DNA of 64,000 nucleotides from Candidatus Woesearchaeota archaeon (GCA_019322485.1 JAHWIK010000032.1:1-64000); one strand, 5' to 3'. Numbered from the stretch's first letter, positions 15,303 through 24,274 are shown. Program-made: numbers and translations. Notes: a model not told the origin generated them from the sequence alone.

Positions 15303-16298
15303 TTATTTTCCTGATAAATCCATTACTGTGCTCCTGGCAACAGCGTCCCTTGCAAGGTATCTTCTTTCCTTGTTTTCTCTTCCTGCTAAGCCGCTATCCA
15401 CTCTGCCGAATAAGCTAGCGACATAATTAACCTTAGCCCTAAAGGTTTGAGCGTCTACTTCCGGAACAAAAGGCATCCTTGCTCTTTGTTGTTCTGTTAA
15501 TGCCCAGTAAAAGCTCCCATTTGCCTGATTGCGAGGGTCTGTGGCTGGCTCTAAGCCTGATGAAGCAGAAACCATAGGGCTTGATGCAGCACAAAGCTGG
15601 GATAAATCGCACATTCTGTCTCCTGCAATTATCTGCTGTCCTGGTTTCAATGGACGAGCAGCAGAATATGCTGCTGACTCAATGTCATCAGCACGTGTTT
15701 TTCTTCCTTCTTCAGTATCTGCATAAACTGTAACAAGAACTTGGCTTGGTCCAGGTTTTTTATCCATTCCCTCTAAGACTGGTCTTGAGGGGGTTTCTGG
15801 TTCGTATATCCCGTGTCCAGGTTCCTGTCCAACAAGCTCCAATGTTTTTAAGCAAAGAGATGCCTTGACATTTGGGTCTTCATCAAATGGGTTGTCAACA
15901 TCCCTAAGATAATGTGCAATAGAATCGTACACTGTATTACCCTCATGTAAACGCTCTAATGTTAGTCGTGGATTTCTGGTCACTGTTCCCCTAAGGGACT
16001 CACCACGGTCAATGTCTCTCAAGGTGTAGTGTGTTGGAGGAATTACTACATTATGGCGTGTTTGTTGAAGGTCATCGCCATAGACAACAATACCATCCAG
16101 GCTTCCATTTATTAGATAAACACCCATCCTTGGCCCAGTGAAAAGATACTGTCCTATGACTAGTACGGATTTAATTTCTTCTCCGTCAGGACTAGTTATT
16201 TTTTCCGCAGAATCAGGAACAACGAGAGAGATTCCTCTTTCTCTCGCACGCTCTGTTAGTTTTCCCTTACCTGTAGTTAGACCTAAATCTTTGCTCAT
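15303..16298 (-). CDS. Unrecognised protein, 331 residues
   Basis: I do not recognise a family. Soluble, no signal peptide or membrane helices. The N-terminal half is beta-rich (VLVIGQYLFTGPRMGVYLING, SLDGIVVYGDDL) and the C-terminal half is rich in Ala, Arg and charged residues, with a possible second alpha/beta unit (QVLVTVYADTEEGRKTRADDIESAA). Proline and acidic residues are frequent. Codon use is relatively G/C-rich. It lies upstream of the 143-residue unknown gene in the same direction (41 bp between), with a TATA-like region near 16360-16380. Length and uninterrupted frame with coherent codon use make it a real gene. Confidence 0.65.
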   Translation of the reverse strand: MSKDLGLTTGKGKLTERARERGISLVVPDSAEKITSPDGEEIKSVLVIGQYLFTGPRMGVYLINGSLDGIVVYGDDLQQTRHNVVIPPTHYTLRDIDRGESLRGTVTRNPRLTLERLHEGNTVYDSIAHYLRDVDNPFDEDPNVKASLCLKTLELVGQEPGHGIYEPETPSRPVLEGMDKKPGPSQVLVTVYADTEEGRKTRADDIESAAYSAARPLKPGQQIIAGDRMCDLSQLCAASSPMVSASSGLEPATDPRNQANGSFYWALTEQQRARMPFVPEVDAQTFRAKVNYVASLFGRVDSGLAGRENKERRYLARDAVARSTVMDLSGK

Positions 16299-16409
16299 AT
16301 GTAGTCTGGATTACTTCACAACCGTGGTAATTCCGTTTAGAGCCTACTTAATTCAGTATTTTATAAATTTTTCGCTTTCTCAGGCCCAGAATAATAGAAA
16401 TAAGCAAAT

Positions 16410-17105
16410 CTAGAATATCTCAATCTTCTTTGGGTTTATTACTATCCCCTTCCGGGTTATCTCTAAATCAACTGTTTTTTCAGATATCTTTGTGCCTCTC
16501 ATCTTCAATATCTCCACAGCCCTTTTTCTTATTCCCTTCTTTTTAAAATGGTAAAGCAGTATTATGCTGTCAGCCTCGAATTCAAGCGCTACTGAAACCA
16601 TATGTCCATCTTTGCCCTCTTCCTGGGATGTCAGCACGCCTGTACAATTCCACTGGTTAATAAGCTCGAATAATGCCAAGGCTGCTTCTTTCTTTGTTAA
16701 CTCATCTTCATACAACAAGGAAAAAGAAGTGATAGAATCCAGGACAACCCTCTTTGCCTTGATCTTTTCAATAATAGCCTCAACTATTCCGCCGCCTTCT
16801 GTCAGGATTTTCTTTACCTGCTCAGGCGTGTATTCCAGAAAAGCAAATTTTCCCTCTTTTTCAAACTTAGCTAAGTCCCAGCCAAACTCCAGCATGTCCT
16901 CATAAACCTTTGCCTTTTTTTCTTCAAAGGTTATATAGATTCCAGGCTCATCTTTCTCAATCCCCTCTATAATAAACTGCATTGCAAAGATAGTCTTACC
17001 AGTACCTGGACCTCCTGCCACAAGGTTAATGCTTTCTTTCTTAAAGCCGCCTTGTATTAAGCCATCCAGGTTTGGGATGCCTGTAGGGATTCTTTTCAGT
17101 GTCAT
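16410..17105 (-). CDS. KaiC-family RecA-like ATPase (second of pair)
   Basis: 231 residues forming one RecA-like KaiC domain: start RIPTGIPNLDGLIQGGF, Walker A GGPGTGKTIFAMQF near residue 32, Walker B VVLDSITSF near 120, and the C-terminal KMRGTKISEKTVDLEIT typical of KaiC/GvpD-like ATPases. It overlaps the preceding KaiC gene by 4 bases (ATGA), so the two are co-translated and may form mixed rings. It lies beside a pilus assembly cluster; the archaellum and pilus accessory ATPase ArlH (FlaH) belongs to this superfamily, so a regulatory role for the pilus is reasonable inference. Confidence 0.9.
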   Translation of the reverse strand: MTLKRIPTGIPNLDGLIQGGFKKESINLVAGGPGTGKTIFAMQFIIEGIEKDEPGIYITFEEKKAKVYEDMLEFGWDLAKFEKEGKFAFLEYTPEQVKKILTEGGGIVEAIIEKIKAKRVVLDSITSFSLLYEDELTKKEAALALFELINQWNCTGVLTSQEEGKDGHMVSVALEFEADSIILLYHFKKKGIRKRAVEILKMRGTKISEKTVDLEITRKGIVINPKKIEIF

Positions 17106-17824
17106 TTGAACTTTTGTGTATCTCTCTCTATCAGCGAAAATGGAGGCTGTTTTGGGAATACCTTTATGCCCCCCTTTCCTATCTTAAAAGGGACTATGCT
17201 TTTTGAATGGTCCTGGCCGCGCATCTTGGCCACATATATGCAATTCTCAAAAGAATTGGATTTTCTTATTTTTGTCAGAAGAATCATGCCTTCAAACAGG
17301 AAATCTTCTGGTTCATACTTTATCGCATCTACGTCAACTATGGATTTTTCAGCTGTTGTTATTAAAGTAACGTCTGATTCCTTCATCTTTAAAACAAAAT
17401 TCAGGACCTCTCTTCTGTAATCCGCTTGTCCGTACATATATTCAAACAGGGTTACAGAATCCAAAACAACCCTTTTCACATTTTTTGACTTTATCAGAGT
17501 CAAGGGGGCTGCTATTGACATTAATTTCTTTGGCTGGAGTGGCTGCTGCATTAAGGTAATCAGACCTTTTTTTTCATACTCCTTCATACCCAAGTCTAGA
17601 ACTTCTGCATACAGCCTTAAATCAGCTGCTGTTTCTTCAGAAGTGATGTAGATTCCTGCTTCACCACGCTTGGCACCCTCAATAATAAACTGCAGCCCAA
17701 GTATTGTTTTTCCTGTGCCGGGAGGGCCTGTAACCAGGATAGATGTTTTCTCTCTTATCCCCCCTTTTAACAGCTCATCCAAACCTTGAATTCCTGTCTT
17801 TATTTTATTAATCAATAAAATCAC
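17102..17824 (-). CDS. KaiC-family RecA-like ATPase (first of pair)
   Basis: 240 residues, one KaiC-type domain: KTGIQGLDELLKGGI at the N-terminus, Walker A GPPGTGKTILGLQF near residue 37, the acidic catalytic Glu pair in YITSEETAADL, Walker B VVLDSVTLF near 120, and the KMRGQDHSKSIVPFKI ending. It is related to but clearly different from its downstream neighbour (overlapping by ATGA). A TATA-like sequence, read on the minus strand around 17862-17872 (taatatataaacc on the plus strand), lies upstream; it is divergent from the P-loop-less relative at 17943, with a tight hairpin between them. Confidence 0.9.
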   Translation of the reverse strand: MILLINKIKTGIQGLDELLKGGIREKTSILVTGPPGTGKTILGLQFIIEGAKRGEAGIYITSEETAADLRLYAEVLDLGMKEYEKKGLITLMQQPLQPKKLMSIAAPLTLIKSKNVKRVVLDSVTLFEYMYGQADYRREVLNFVLKMKESDVTLITTAEKSIVDVDAIKYEPEDFLFEGMILLTKIRKSNSFENCIYVAKMRGQDHSKSIVPFKIGKGGIKVFPKQPPFSLIERDTQKFK

Positions 17825-17877
17825 CCTTTTTATTTATTCGTAAATAAGTCTTTATCAATTTAATATATAAACCTTAT

Positions 17878-17893
17878 GGAAATCGTGATTTCC
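17878..17893. repeat. Tight hairpin ggaaatc/gatttcc
   Basis: A perfect 7-bp stem with a 2-base loop (ggaaatc-gt-gatttcc) between divergent KaiC-type genes. The identical stem occurs at 36366-36381 with loop aa. It is too short to be a robust terminator and lies near the promoters, so a DNA-level or leader role is possible. Confidence 0.6.
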
Positions 17894-17942
17894 CAGCTAT
17901 CCAAAAAATTTAAATATAGAGGAATGAAAGTATCAAATAAAA

Positions 17943-18506
17943 ATGACAAAAATAGATGAGGAATTCGAAAAAAAGCTTAAGGACCTAAAGGAGTATGTAG
18001 CATTGGCTACTGTTGATGCCAAGCATTACCAAAAAACCAACCTGGGGATTATAAAGCATTTAACTGATAACAGCATACCTGGTGTTTATGTGACCTTAAA
18101 CAAGCCATTCAAGACTATGCAGGGTGTCTTCAAAAGAAAGGAGATTGATGATAGACTTGTCATATTCATCGATGCTGTAACCCAGACATCTGGCGGCGAG
18201 ATTGAAAAGACAGATAGGTGCTTATTTATAGGTTCGCCAGATAATCTAAGTGATATATCTGTTGCAATGGACCAGGCTGTCAGGGCTTTGCCCTCAAAAG
18301 AAAAATTTGTTTTCTTTGACTCTTTGTCAACACTGCTGATGTATAATAATGTAGAGACTGTATCCAGATTTGTTCATTTTCTAGCTGGAAAGATGAGGGT
18401 ATGGAAGGTTAAAGGGATAATTGTTTCATTAAGGAAAGAAGAGGATGAAAAACTAATTGAAGCTTTAATGCAATTTTGTGACGTAATACTGGATTTTGAA
18501 GAATAA
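17943..18506 (+). CDS. RecA/KaiC-like protein lacking the P-loop
   Basis: 187 residues with the strand order of a RecA-like domain: a strand ending in VALATVDAKHYQKTN where Walker A would be, then IPGVYVTLNKPFKTM, RLVIFIDAVTQ, the Walker B-like VFFDSLSTLLMYN near 123, and VKGIIVSLRKEED. No GxxxxGK[ST] is present, so ATP hydrolysis is unlikely; archaeal relatives (DUF835/DUF7504-type and ArlH-like proteins) have been proposed as regulatory partners. It precedes a four-helix membrane protein with 15 bases between them, probably as one operon, and lies by the pilus genes. A tttaaatata TATA box is about 30 nt upstream. Confidence 0.75.
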   Translation: MTKIDEEFEKKLKDLKEYVALATVDAKHYQKTNLGIIKHLTDNSIPGVYVTLNKPFKTMQGVFKRKEIDDRLVIFIDAVTQTSGGEIEKTDRCLFIGSPDNLSDISVAMDQAVRALPSKEKFVFFDSLSTLLMYNNVETVSRFVHFLAGKMRVWKVKGIIVSLRKEEDEKLIEALMQFCDVILDFEE

Positions 18507-18521
18507 AAAGAGGTGTTTTCA

Positions 18522-18974
18522 ATGAAGAGAGGATTCGGAACTGTACTTGGACTAATAGCTATCGCAGCAGGATTAGCAGCTATTTTCAGGCTTGTTGTTG
18601 ATACTGAGGTTGCAGTAGGATTTGTAACTATATCCTTCGGGATACTGGCTATTATATGGAGCTCAATGGCCATAGGCTCCTTATCAAAAGGGTCTTCTTT
18701 AAGGAGGCACACTATCAATTTTCTGTTTTGTTTGATATTTGTACTGTTATTCTCAATCTGGCATACCCTGTCAAAATTATTTATGTGGAGGGAGACAGTT
18801 AATGAATACATGTTGTACCCCGGTTATCTGTTCATCACAATGGCATTTCTGATATTTGTAATCACATCCTATCAGATACTTACCATAGGCAAGGAATTTG
18901 GGTTTAGACAGCAGGCAAAGGAAATAAAGAACGTGATTGAGAAGAAGAAAAAGAAGAAACTAAGGTCCAGGTAA
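18522..18974 (+). CDS. Four-helix membrane protein
   Basis: 150 residues counted from the ATG at 18522, chosen over 18513 because aagaggtg at about 18507-18514 is an ideal ribosome binding site for it. Hydrophobic helices lie near 5-23, 30-50, 66-84 and 97-116, followed by a soluble tail rich in Lys (IEKKKKKKLRSR). I do not recognise the family. It follows the P-loop-less RecA-like gene, and its 3' end overlaps the opposite-strand pilus membrane gene by 15 bases. A pilus-associated role is only suggested by position. Confidence 0.7.
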   Translation: MKRGFGTVLGLIAIAAGLAAIFRLVVDTEVAVGFVTISFGILAIIWSSMAIGSLSKGSSLRRHTINFLFCLIFVLLFSIWHTLSKLFMWRETVNEYMLYPGYLFITMAFLIFVITSYQILTIGKEFGFRQQAKEIKNVIEKKKKKKLRSR

Positions 18975-19937
18975 CAAGCCACTAAGCATATTTCTTATTA
19001 CGAACCTGACCAGGAAAAATACAACTAGGCTTGAGGTTACAAGCACGGGTATGAATTTTATTCCTTCCCGCTCTTTTCCCCTGGATATCAAACCAAGTAT
19101 CAAGGACCCTAAAATAGCGGATGTTACCAGGAATAGTATAGAATATCTTACCACAAAATCAGCAGTGACAGTAACCTCTGTGAAACTTATTGGCAAAGAG
19201 GTTGCTAAAGTGGTTTCTGGAATTTCTATTGCACCAAGACTTGTAGTTAAAACCTCTACCAGGAAAGTGCTTAACCCAAATAACATGGGGGCGCCAAAAC
19301 AAACGGCAATAAAAACAAATATGACATACATCATCACATTTGCCCTTATCCTGCTGGCAACGATTCCCTCCTGGCGCAGATTCCTGGCTGTTTGCTCCAA
19401 TAAAGAAGCCAGCTCGCCGCCAGACCTTAATCCAGAAACTATCAGGTTCATAGTCTTTTTCAGCATTTCAGACCTAATCCTTTTGGTTATGTCCAACAAA
19501 GCATCACCAATGTCTATGCCAGTGGTAATTTCCTTTCCTATCCTGTTTATCTCGTCCTGAAAGGGCCCAAATTCAGGCCTTGCAGATAACAGCAAAGCCT
19601 TATCAGTAGTTAAACCAGCCCTTAGATTGGAGGTCATCAACTGCAGGACATCCGGCAGTATGCTTTCCACAAACTTTGCCTTGGCATCTACCCTCAACAA
19701 TAAAAAGAAGTAAACAAATACCTGGAGCACAACAAAAATCACAATAAAGGATATCCAGAAAGGTGTCCCAAAAAGCAGAGCCATATAAAGTGTGATTGTT
19801 AATGCTAAAAGAAAACCAAAAATAGTAATAAAACCGATAAATCTGTTGGGGTTCAGCTTGATATCCGAATATCTTAGAAGATTAATATAATCCTCCCTTA
19901 GTTTCTTTGGATAAAATCTAGCTAAAAATCTGTACAT
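18960..19937 (-). CDS. Type II/IV secretion F-domain protein (TadC/ArlJ type), second
   Basis: 325 residues: N-terminal cytoplasmic helix bundle, membrane helices near 35-75, the T2SSF domain (FVESILPDVLQLMTSNLRAGLTTDKAL, then ...GLRSGGELASLLEQTARNL), and three helices at the end. It serves as the membrane platform on which the secretion ATPase drives pilin assembly. It overlaps nothing upstream but starts 3 bases after the end of the related gene at 19940, and the two with the ATPase at 20849 form one operon. Having two separate single F-domain genes corresponds to the two halves of ArlJ or to TadB/TadC. Confidence 0.9.
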   Translation of the reverse strand: MYRFLARFYPKKLREDYINLLRYSDIKLNPNRFIGFITIFGFLLALTITLYMALLFGTPFWISFIVIFVVLQVFVYFFLLLRVDAKAKFVESILPDVLQLMTSNLRAGLTTDKALLLSARPEFGPFQDEINRIGKEITTGIDIGDALLDITKRIRSEMLKKTMNLIVSGLRSGGELASLLEQTARNLRQEGIVASRIRANVMMYVIFVFIAVCFGAPMLFGLSTFLVEVLTTSLGAIEIPETTLATSLPISFTEVTVTADFVVRYSILFLVTSAILGSLILGLISRGKEREGIKFIPVLVTSSLVVFFLVRFVIRNMLSGLLPGP

Positions 19938-19939
19938 AT

Positions 19940-20830
19940 TTATTCCTCAAGTAAATTTGGTCTTCTTGATTTTATTACACCCATGAACATTAGCTGGAAG
20001 AAGATAATGATGGCATACAGCCCCCAGAATATCATCTTTGCAACTGCCCCTGGCATAGATATAAATGATGATAATATAATCAGGAAAGTGGTGCCCAGGG
20101 AAGGCGCTATTACAACCATTAACATGTAAAACATTGCTAATGGATTAAGCTGGCTGCCGTATCTTTGTATCTGTAAAATTTGTTCCTGCGATAATAAATC
20201 AATAATCTCATTGATAACATTAGACATATCAGCCCCTGATTTCATGCCATTAACAAGCTGCCATATAGCACGCCTGAAAAACAAGGAAGGGTTAGTGGCG
20301 GCAAGCTCCTCCAGAGTTTCTATCTGGTGTCTGCCGGCATTTATCTCTTTAACAACAGTTGTAAATTCCTTAGAAATCTCCCCATAATCCCCCTTTGATA
20401 TATTAACCAATATATCAAACAAAGGAACTCCAGAGTTAAGCTGGATTAGGATATTCTGCAAAGCACCCATCAAATTCCTTTCTATGCCCTTTATCCTCCT
20501 GTTGACATACATCCTCGGGTACGCTATCTGCTGCAAAAAAACAAGGATTGTAACCAAGAATGATGTTGTCAATGAAAAGGAAAGAAATTTTTCAACGCCT
20601 GCCAAAACAAGAATAAAAACAAGAAAAAACCCGAAAAAAATGAAAAACATAATGCTGGATAAAAAACAGATGCTCATGTATTCCTTAGCTGACATATCTA
20701 ATTCTGCTTGTTTTAGGCTTGTTTTCAAAAAAGGAAAGAAATTCTGCAGGAATTCCCCGATGCCAAGGAAGAAAGAAGAAAGCTCCCTTAAAGTTTTTAG
20801 TGGCAGCAAGGAATAGGGTAATTTAAACAT
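19940..20830 (-). CDS. Type II/IV secretion F-domain protein (TadB/ArlJ type), first
   Basis: 296 residues from the ATG at 20830, preferred over the GTG nine bases earlier because gagtgat sits just upstream as ribosome binding site. Two membrane helices near 45-95, the T2SSF domain (IERNLMGALQNILIQLNSGVPLFDI, ...ELAATNPSLFFRRAIWQLVNGMKSGADM) and two helices at the C-terminus (FYMLMVVIAPSLGTTFLIIL and ...GLYAIIIFFQLMFMGV). It is the first platform subunit, 19 bp downstream of the ATPase gene and immediately followed by the second F-domain gene. Confidence 0.9.
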   Translation of the reverse strand: MFKLPYSLLPLKTLRELSSFFLGIGEFLQNFFPFLKTSLKQAELDMSAKEYMSICFLSSIMFFIFFGFFLVFILVLAGVEKFLSFSLTTSFLVTILVFLQQIAYPRMYVNRRIKGIERNLMGALQNILIQLNSGVPLFDILVNISKGDYGEISKEFTTVVKEINAGRHQIETLEELAATNPSLFFRRAIWQLVNGMKSGADMSNVINEIIDLLSQEQILQIQRYGSQLNPLAMFYMLMVVIAPSLGTTFLIILSSFISMPGAVAKMIFWGLYAIIIFFQLMFMGVIKSRRPNLLEE

Positions 20831-20848
20831 TAAAATCACTCATACATA

Positions 20849-22360
20849 TCAGCTCTTTAGCAATTTGTCTGGCTTTGAGTTTTTATTGACTTGACTCACT
20901 ACAAAATCTGTATCAAGATAATACTGGTTCATTACCCTGCCAACATCATGCAGGCTCCTGATATTATTTTTAACTAAATAATCCAGTATCTTCTTTTTGG
21001 TTTTTAAGTCCTTGTTTATCTCTGACTGGCTCAAACCAGTATGTCTGCTTAGCTCTTCAAAAAATCTTATTGAATGTGCATGCTGTACAATAGTATCTGT
21101 TGATGGTTTCCACCTGTACATTATATTGGGTCTAACTGAAACTTTACCAGACTCCTCAGATGCGATAAATTCGCCTATCTGGAATGTTCTCCTTATGCCC
21201 CTCCTCCTGTCCCTGAACATAACAACATTCATATTAACTGCACCCAGCAGATTGGGAGGAACCTTTATTGGAGGATTTATCAATCGCTGGATAGTCTCGT
21301 TAGTCGAGTCAGCGTGAACAGTAGCATACACACTATGGCCCGTATGCATTGCCTCAAATAAAACCTCTGCCTCCTGCTTGCGTCGCATCTCTCCCAAGAT
21401 TATCCTATCCGGCCTCATTCTTAATGAATTGACCAATAGGTCAAGCATTGTGACTTCTCCTTTTCCCTCTGGATTTGGTTGCCTTGTTGTTAGAGGACAC
21501 CAGTATAGGAATCTGGGGAGCTGCAGTTCACGGGTATCTTCTATGCTTATCAGCCGGTGGTTTGGCGGCATAAAAACCATACAAACATTTAGGAAAGAGG
21601 TTTTCCCAGAGCCCGTACCCCCGCTTATCAGTACATTCATTTCGTACTGTATCGCCAGCCAAATTAACGCAAATATATTGGAATCTGATGTTTTGTTCTT
21701 AATGAAATCTGTTACAGTCCATGGGTCACGCGCGAATTTTCTTATTGTGATTGAATTTCCCTTATTTGAGATTGGATAGAAAACAGCATTTGCCCTGTCG
21801 CCAGTGATGAGGTGCGCATCCAGCAGAGGATTCAAAACAGTTATCTGCCTGCCGACACGCCTGGCAATCATGTTAGAGTAATTCTGGATTTTCTCTTCCC
21901 TGCCAATTATTATGTTTGTTTCAAGCCAGCCATATTTCTTGTGGAATATCCTTACAGCCTCGTTCGAGGAGTTTATGACAATCTCCTCTAAATTGCCGTC
22001 GTTCAACAAGAATTCAATCTTACCAAACCCAAGCATTTCATGCAGCAAGGTCCCAATCAGGAATGTCTTGGTTTCTTCCCTTATTGTGGGTAATTTCTCT
22101 TTCAATAATTCAGAAGCCTTTTCATTAAACTTTTGTTTTAATGTATTCATGACTTTCGGGTCTAATATCTCAGCAGCACTCACCTTTACCTGGGTAATTA
22201 GCTCACGCCTTATTTCCTCAACCAATGCCAGGGTTGGTCTGCTAAGCTCTGGCACAATCAGATTGTACAACCCAATCTTTCCTTTTCCGCCTAATATCTT
22301 TATATTTACCTTTACGCCATCGGCTTCTATTTGATATTTATCCAGTTCTCGTGTTTCCAA
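20849..22360 (-). CDS. Type IV pilus secretion ATPase (VirB11/ArlI/GspE family)
   Basis: 503 residues. N-terminal domain of archaeal type, then the RecA-like motor with Walker A ISGGTGSGKTSFLN near 247, the Asp box RLISIEDTRELQ, Walker B RPDRIILGEMR and the His box GHSVYATVHADSTNE. It hydrolyses ATP to add pilin subunits through the F-domain platform proteins encoded next. The start codon is TTG at 22360, supported by aggagg nine bases upstream; this places the start inside the 3' end of the preceding gene (23-base overlap). A C-terminal tail of about 100 residues after the motor includes a helical part (TGLSQSEINKDLKTKKKILDYLVKN), as in ArlI-like enzymes. Confidence 0.95.
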   Translation of the reverse strand: METRELDKYQIEADGVKVNIKILGGKGKIGLYNLIVPELSRPTLALVEEIRRELITQVKVSAAEILDPKVMNTLKQKFNEKASELLKEKLPTIREETKTFLIGTLLHEMLGFGKIEFLLNDGNLEEIVINSSNEAVRIFHKKYGWLETNIIIGREEKIQNYSNMIARRVGRQITVLNPLLDAHLITGDRANAVFYPISNKGNSITIRKFARDPWTVTDFIKNKTSDSNIFALIWLAIQYEMNVLISGGTGSGKTSFLNVCMVFMPPNHRLISIEDTRELQLPRFLYWCPLTTRQPNPEGKGEVTMLDLLVNSLRMRPDRIILGEMRRKQEAEVLFEAMHTGHSVYATVHADSTNETIQRLINPPIKVPPNLLGAVNMNVVMFRDRRRGIRRTFQIGEFIASEESGKVSVRPNIMYRWKPSTDTIVQHAHSIRFFEELSRHTGLSQSEINKDLKTKKKILDYLVKNNIRSLHDVGRVMNQYYLDTDFVVSQVNKNSKPDKLLKS

Positions 22361-23225
22361 GGGTCTTGCCTCCTAGCGATTTTTTCCTCCTCAGTTCTGG
22401 TTCACCAAAGGGAGGATAATACAGCTCTAATAAACCATGCTCTTCTAAAATTGAGGCCCATTCCTCAACCTTCTTTTTATTGACGCTAAAGTATCTGGCT
22501 ATAACAGACACCTTTAGCTTGCCTTTTTGCTCAACTATTTTATGCAAAGCATCAAAAGCAGTTTCATATCTTCCTAACTCTATTTTTGGAAGCCTTGGTG
22601 ATTTTTTAGATGAGGTTGCTTCTCCCTTCTTAAACATCTGAATGAAGGTAGGCATACCATAACCTTTCAGTTTTCTATAACCGAGGAGGGATAGGAACAT
22701 TAGGAGCAAAGCCAGCACCATGGTTGGCGTGTTCCTGAGGAAGAGGGCTGCGAAAAAAAGGACAAACGAAAACAAAAACAGGCTGAAATAAAAAGAACCT
22801 TCCTTTTTGCCTTCCTTCCTTATTATCTTATGGGCTGTTTTCTTCTCTGTTTTTACAGGGGATTTTTTTATTGCTTTTCTCTTGGTTTCCTTTGCCTTTC
22901 CGCCCTTGAATATAGCTTTCAATCTACGCTTCCATTTAACATAGGATATTATCTTATAAAACAGGACAATGGCTGCTAGTGCTATAAGAAAGATAGCCAG
23001 ATAAAAAGCCAGGCTACGCTCCACAAATAAAATTTTAAAATTATACCCACCAAAATCCAACCTAAAAGTCTTGTGTTTGAGCGAAAGCCAGAGAAATGCT
23101 GTCAAGGTCGCTAAAACAACTACCACTACCAGGATTGTTCCGAGAGAAGAATGTTTAGTCGGCTCCTCTCTTGGTTTTTCTTTCCTGCTTGGACGTTTCT
23201 TCTTTGAATGCTTCTTTTTAGCCAT
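22338..23225 (-). CDS. Membrane protein with C-terminal winged-helix-like domain
   Basis: 295 residues from the ATG at 23225 (MAKKKHSKKKRPSRK), chosen because residues before it have no ribosome binding site and a TATA-like tttaatattata lies upstream. A very basic N-terminus, a helix near 30-50, one near 75-98, a basic linker, a pair of helices (FYFSLFLFSFVLFFAALFL and TMVLALLLMFLSLLGY), and a C-terminal domain (ETAFDALHKIVEQKGKLKVSVIARYFSVN...ILEEHGLLELYYPP) that reads like a winged helix. It is the first gene of the pilus ATPase operon and overlaps the ATPase start. The function is unknown; the layout suggests a membrane-bound regulator or assembly factor. Confidence 0.75.
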   Translation of the reverse strand: MAKKKHSKKKRPSRKEKPREEPTKHSSLGTILVVVVVLATLTAFLWLSLKHKTFRLDFGGYNFKILFVERSLAFYLAIFLIALAAIVLFYKIISYVKWKRRLKAIFKGGKAKETKRKAIKKSPVKTEKKTAHKIIRKEGKKEGSFYFSLFLFSFVLFFAALFLRNTPTMVLALLLMFLSLLGYRKLKGYGMPTFIQMFKKGEATSSKKSPRLPKIELGRYETAFDALHKIVEQKGKLKVSVIARYFSVNKKKVEEWASILEEHGLLELYYPPFGEPELRRKKSLGGKTLGNTRTG

Positions 23226-23299
23226 CTTGATTAAAATTTTATACCTATAACTATTTAATATTATAATCATCAATTTATCTTTTAAAGATGTGTATTAAT

Positions 23300-23740
23300 T
23301 TAGGAATAGTAACCTAACTTAATCTCTTCAATCTCCCTATTACCTCCAGTCCCCTCCAAAGAAGAATTAGAGATACTCAGGTTTTTTTCCAAGGGCTGAG
23401 GTTCTTCCACTGTTGTATTTGCTATTGTCAATCCTGTGGGTATCCCACCGAATGACATGTCCTGACTGTAGGCATAATAAAAAAAGAATGCTGCATTCAT
23501 AACAATGATGGCAAGGCTAACAACAAATAAAACGTTTAATCTTGTTTTTGTAGTTTCTAACTTGACCTCCCTGTTCTTTAAATCACCTTCCCTATACTCA
23601 AAGGTTCTCAAAACCTCATTAAGGTCTTTTTTGTCATAGCCTACCTTGGTTAATCTTTTTCTGACCTGAACAATTGTTTTCCCTTTCTTAAGCTCGTCTT
23701 CTATATACTCTGCTACAATTCTTCTGTACATAGAAAACAT
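23300..23740 (-). CDS. Single-pass membrane protein with small N-terminal helical domain
   Basis: 146 residues. A soluble N-terminal part (YRRIVAEYIEDELKKGKTI, then VRKRLTKVGYDKKDLNEVL) forms two or three short helices, followed by a charged linker, one membrane helix (about 72-92) and an extracellular Ser/Asn-rich tail (NLSISNSSLEGTGGN). The N-terminal pattern, I-x-x-Y-[IM]-x(4,6)-KG...L-x-K-x-GY, recurs at the start of the large Cys-rich protein at 46530, suggesting a common cytoplasmic domain. It is divergent from the pilin-like gene at 23855 and next to the pilus operon. The start may be the fourth codon (Met). Confidence 0.65.
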   Translation of the reverse strand: MFSMYRRIVAEYIEDELKKGKTIVQVRKRLTKVGYDKKDLNEVLRTFEYREGDLKNREVKLETTKTRLNVLFVVSLAIIVMNAAFFFYYAYSQDMSFGGIPTGLTIANTTVEEPQPLEKNLSISNSSLEGTGGNREIEEIKLGYYS

Positions 23741-23854
23741 CCATAAAAGTTTGTTTTTAAATATTTTTTGATTCGTTAAAGCAAAAGGAGTTCAATTAAA
23801 TTTAAATAGTAGACTACCACTCAATGTATTTTATTTGAAAAAAAGAGGTAATGT

Positions 23855-24274
23855 ATGAGAAAAGTTTCTGAGAGAGGTCAAATTAGCCTGGAATATATGG
23901 CTATTGTTGGAATTGCAACTATGGTTGCTATCTCCCTGCTTGCAATATCCTATTTTTATTCAAAGGGAACAGAATCGACTATAAACACACAGCAGATAGA
24001 TAGGGTAGCGAAGGAAATCGTAGATACAGCAGAGTCAATGTATTATTATGGAGAGCCTTCCAGGACCACCATTAAGGCCTATCTGCCTGACGGGATAAAT
24101 GAAATTACTGTTGGTCCGGATGAACTTTCTTTCAGAGTCAGGACACCATCTGGCGAGACAGATATATTTTATCCCTCTTCTGTTAGTCTGCAGGGCAATA
24201 TATCAACAGAATATGGGTTCCATTACATAACTATAGAGGCAAAAGAGGGCTATGTATGGATAAACAGCACATGA
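23855..24274 (+). CDS. Class III signal-peptide pilin-like protein 1
   Basis: 139 residues. The N-terminus has a short basic leader, then the archaeal prepilin motif RGQISLEYMAIVG and a hydrophobic helix, so it should be cut by a prepilin peptidase (EppA/PibD type; no such gene is in the window) and assembled through the N-terminal helix. The rest is a small extracellular beta domain (DGINEITVGPDELSFRV). A ribosome binding site agaggtaatg and a TATA-like aatttaaatag (about 55 nt upstream) support the start. It heads a run of five overlapping genes with pilin-like N-termini ending at 28769. Confidence 0.88.
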   Translation: MRKVSERGQISLEYMAIVGIATMVAISLLAISYFYSKGTESTINTQQIDRVAKEIVDTAESMYYYGEPSRTTIKAYLPDGINEITVGPDELSFRVRTPSGETDIFYPSSVSLQGNISTEYGFHYITIEAKEGYVWINST

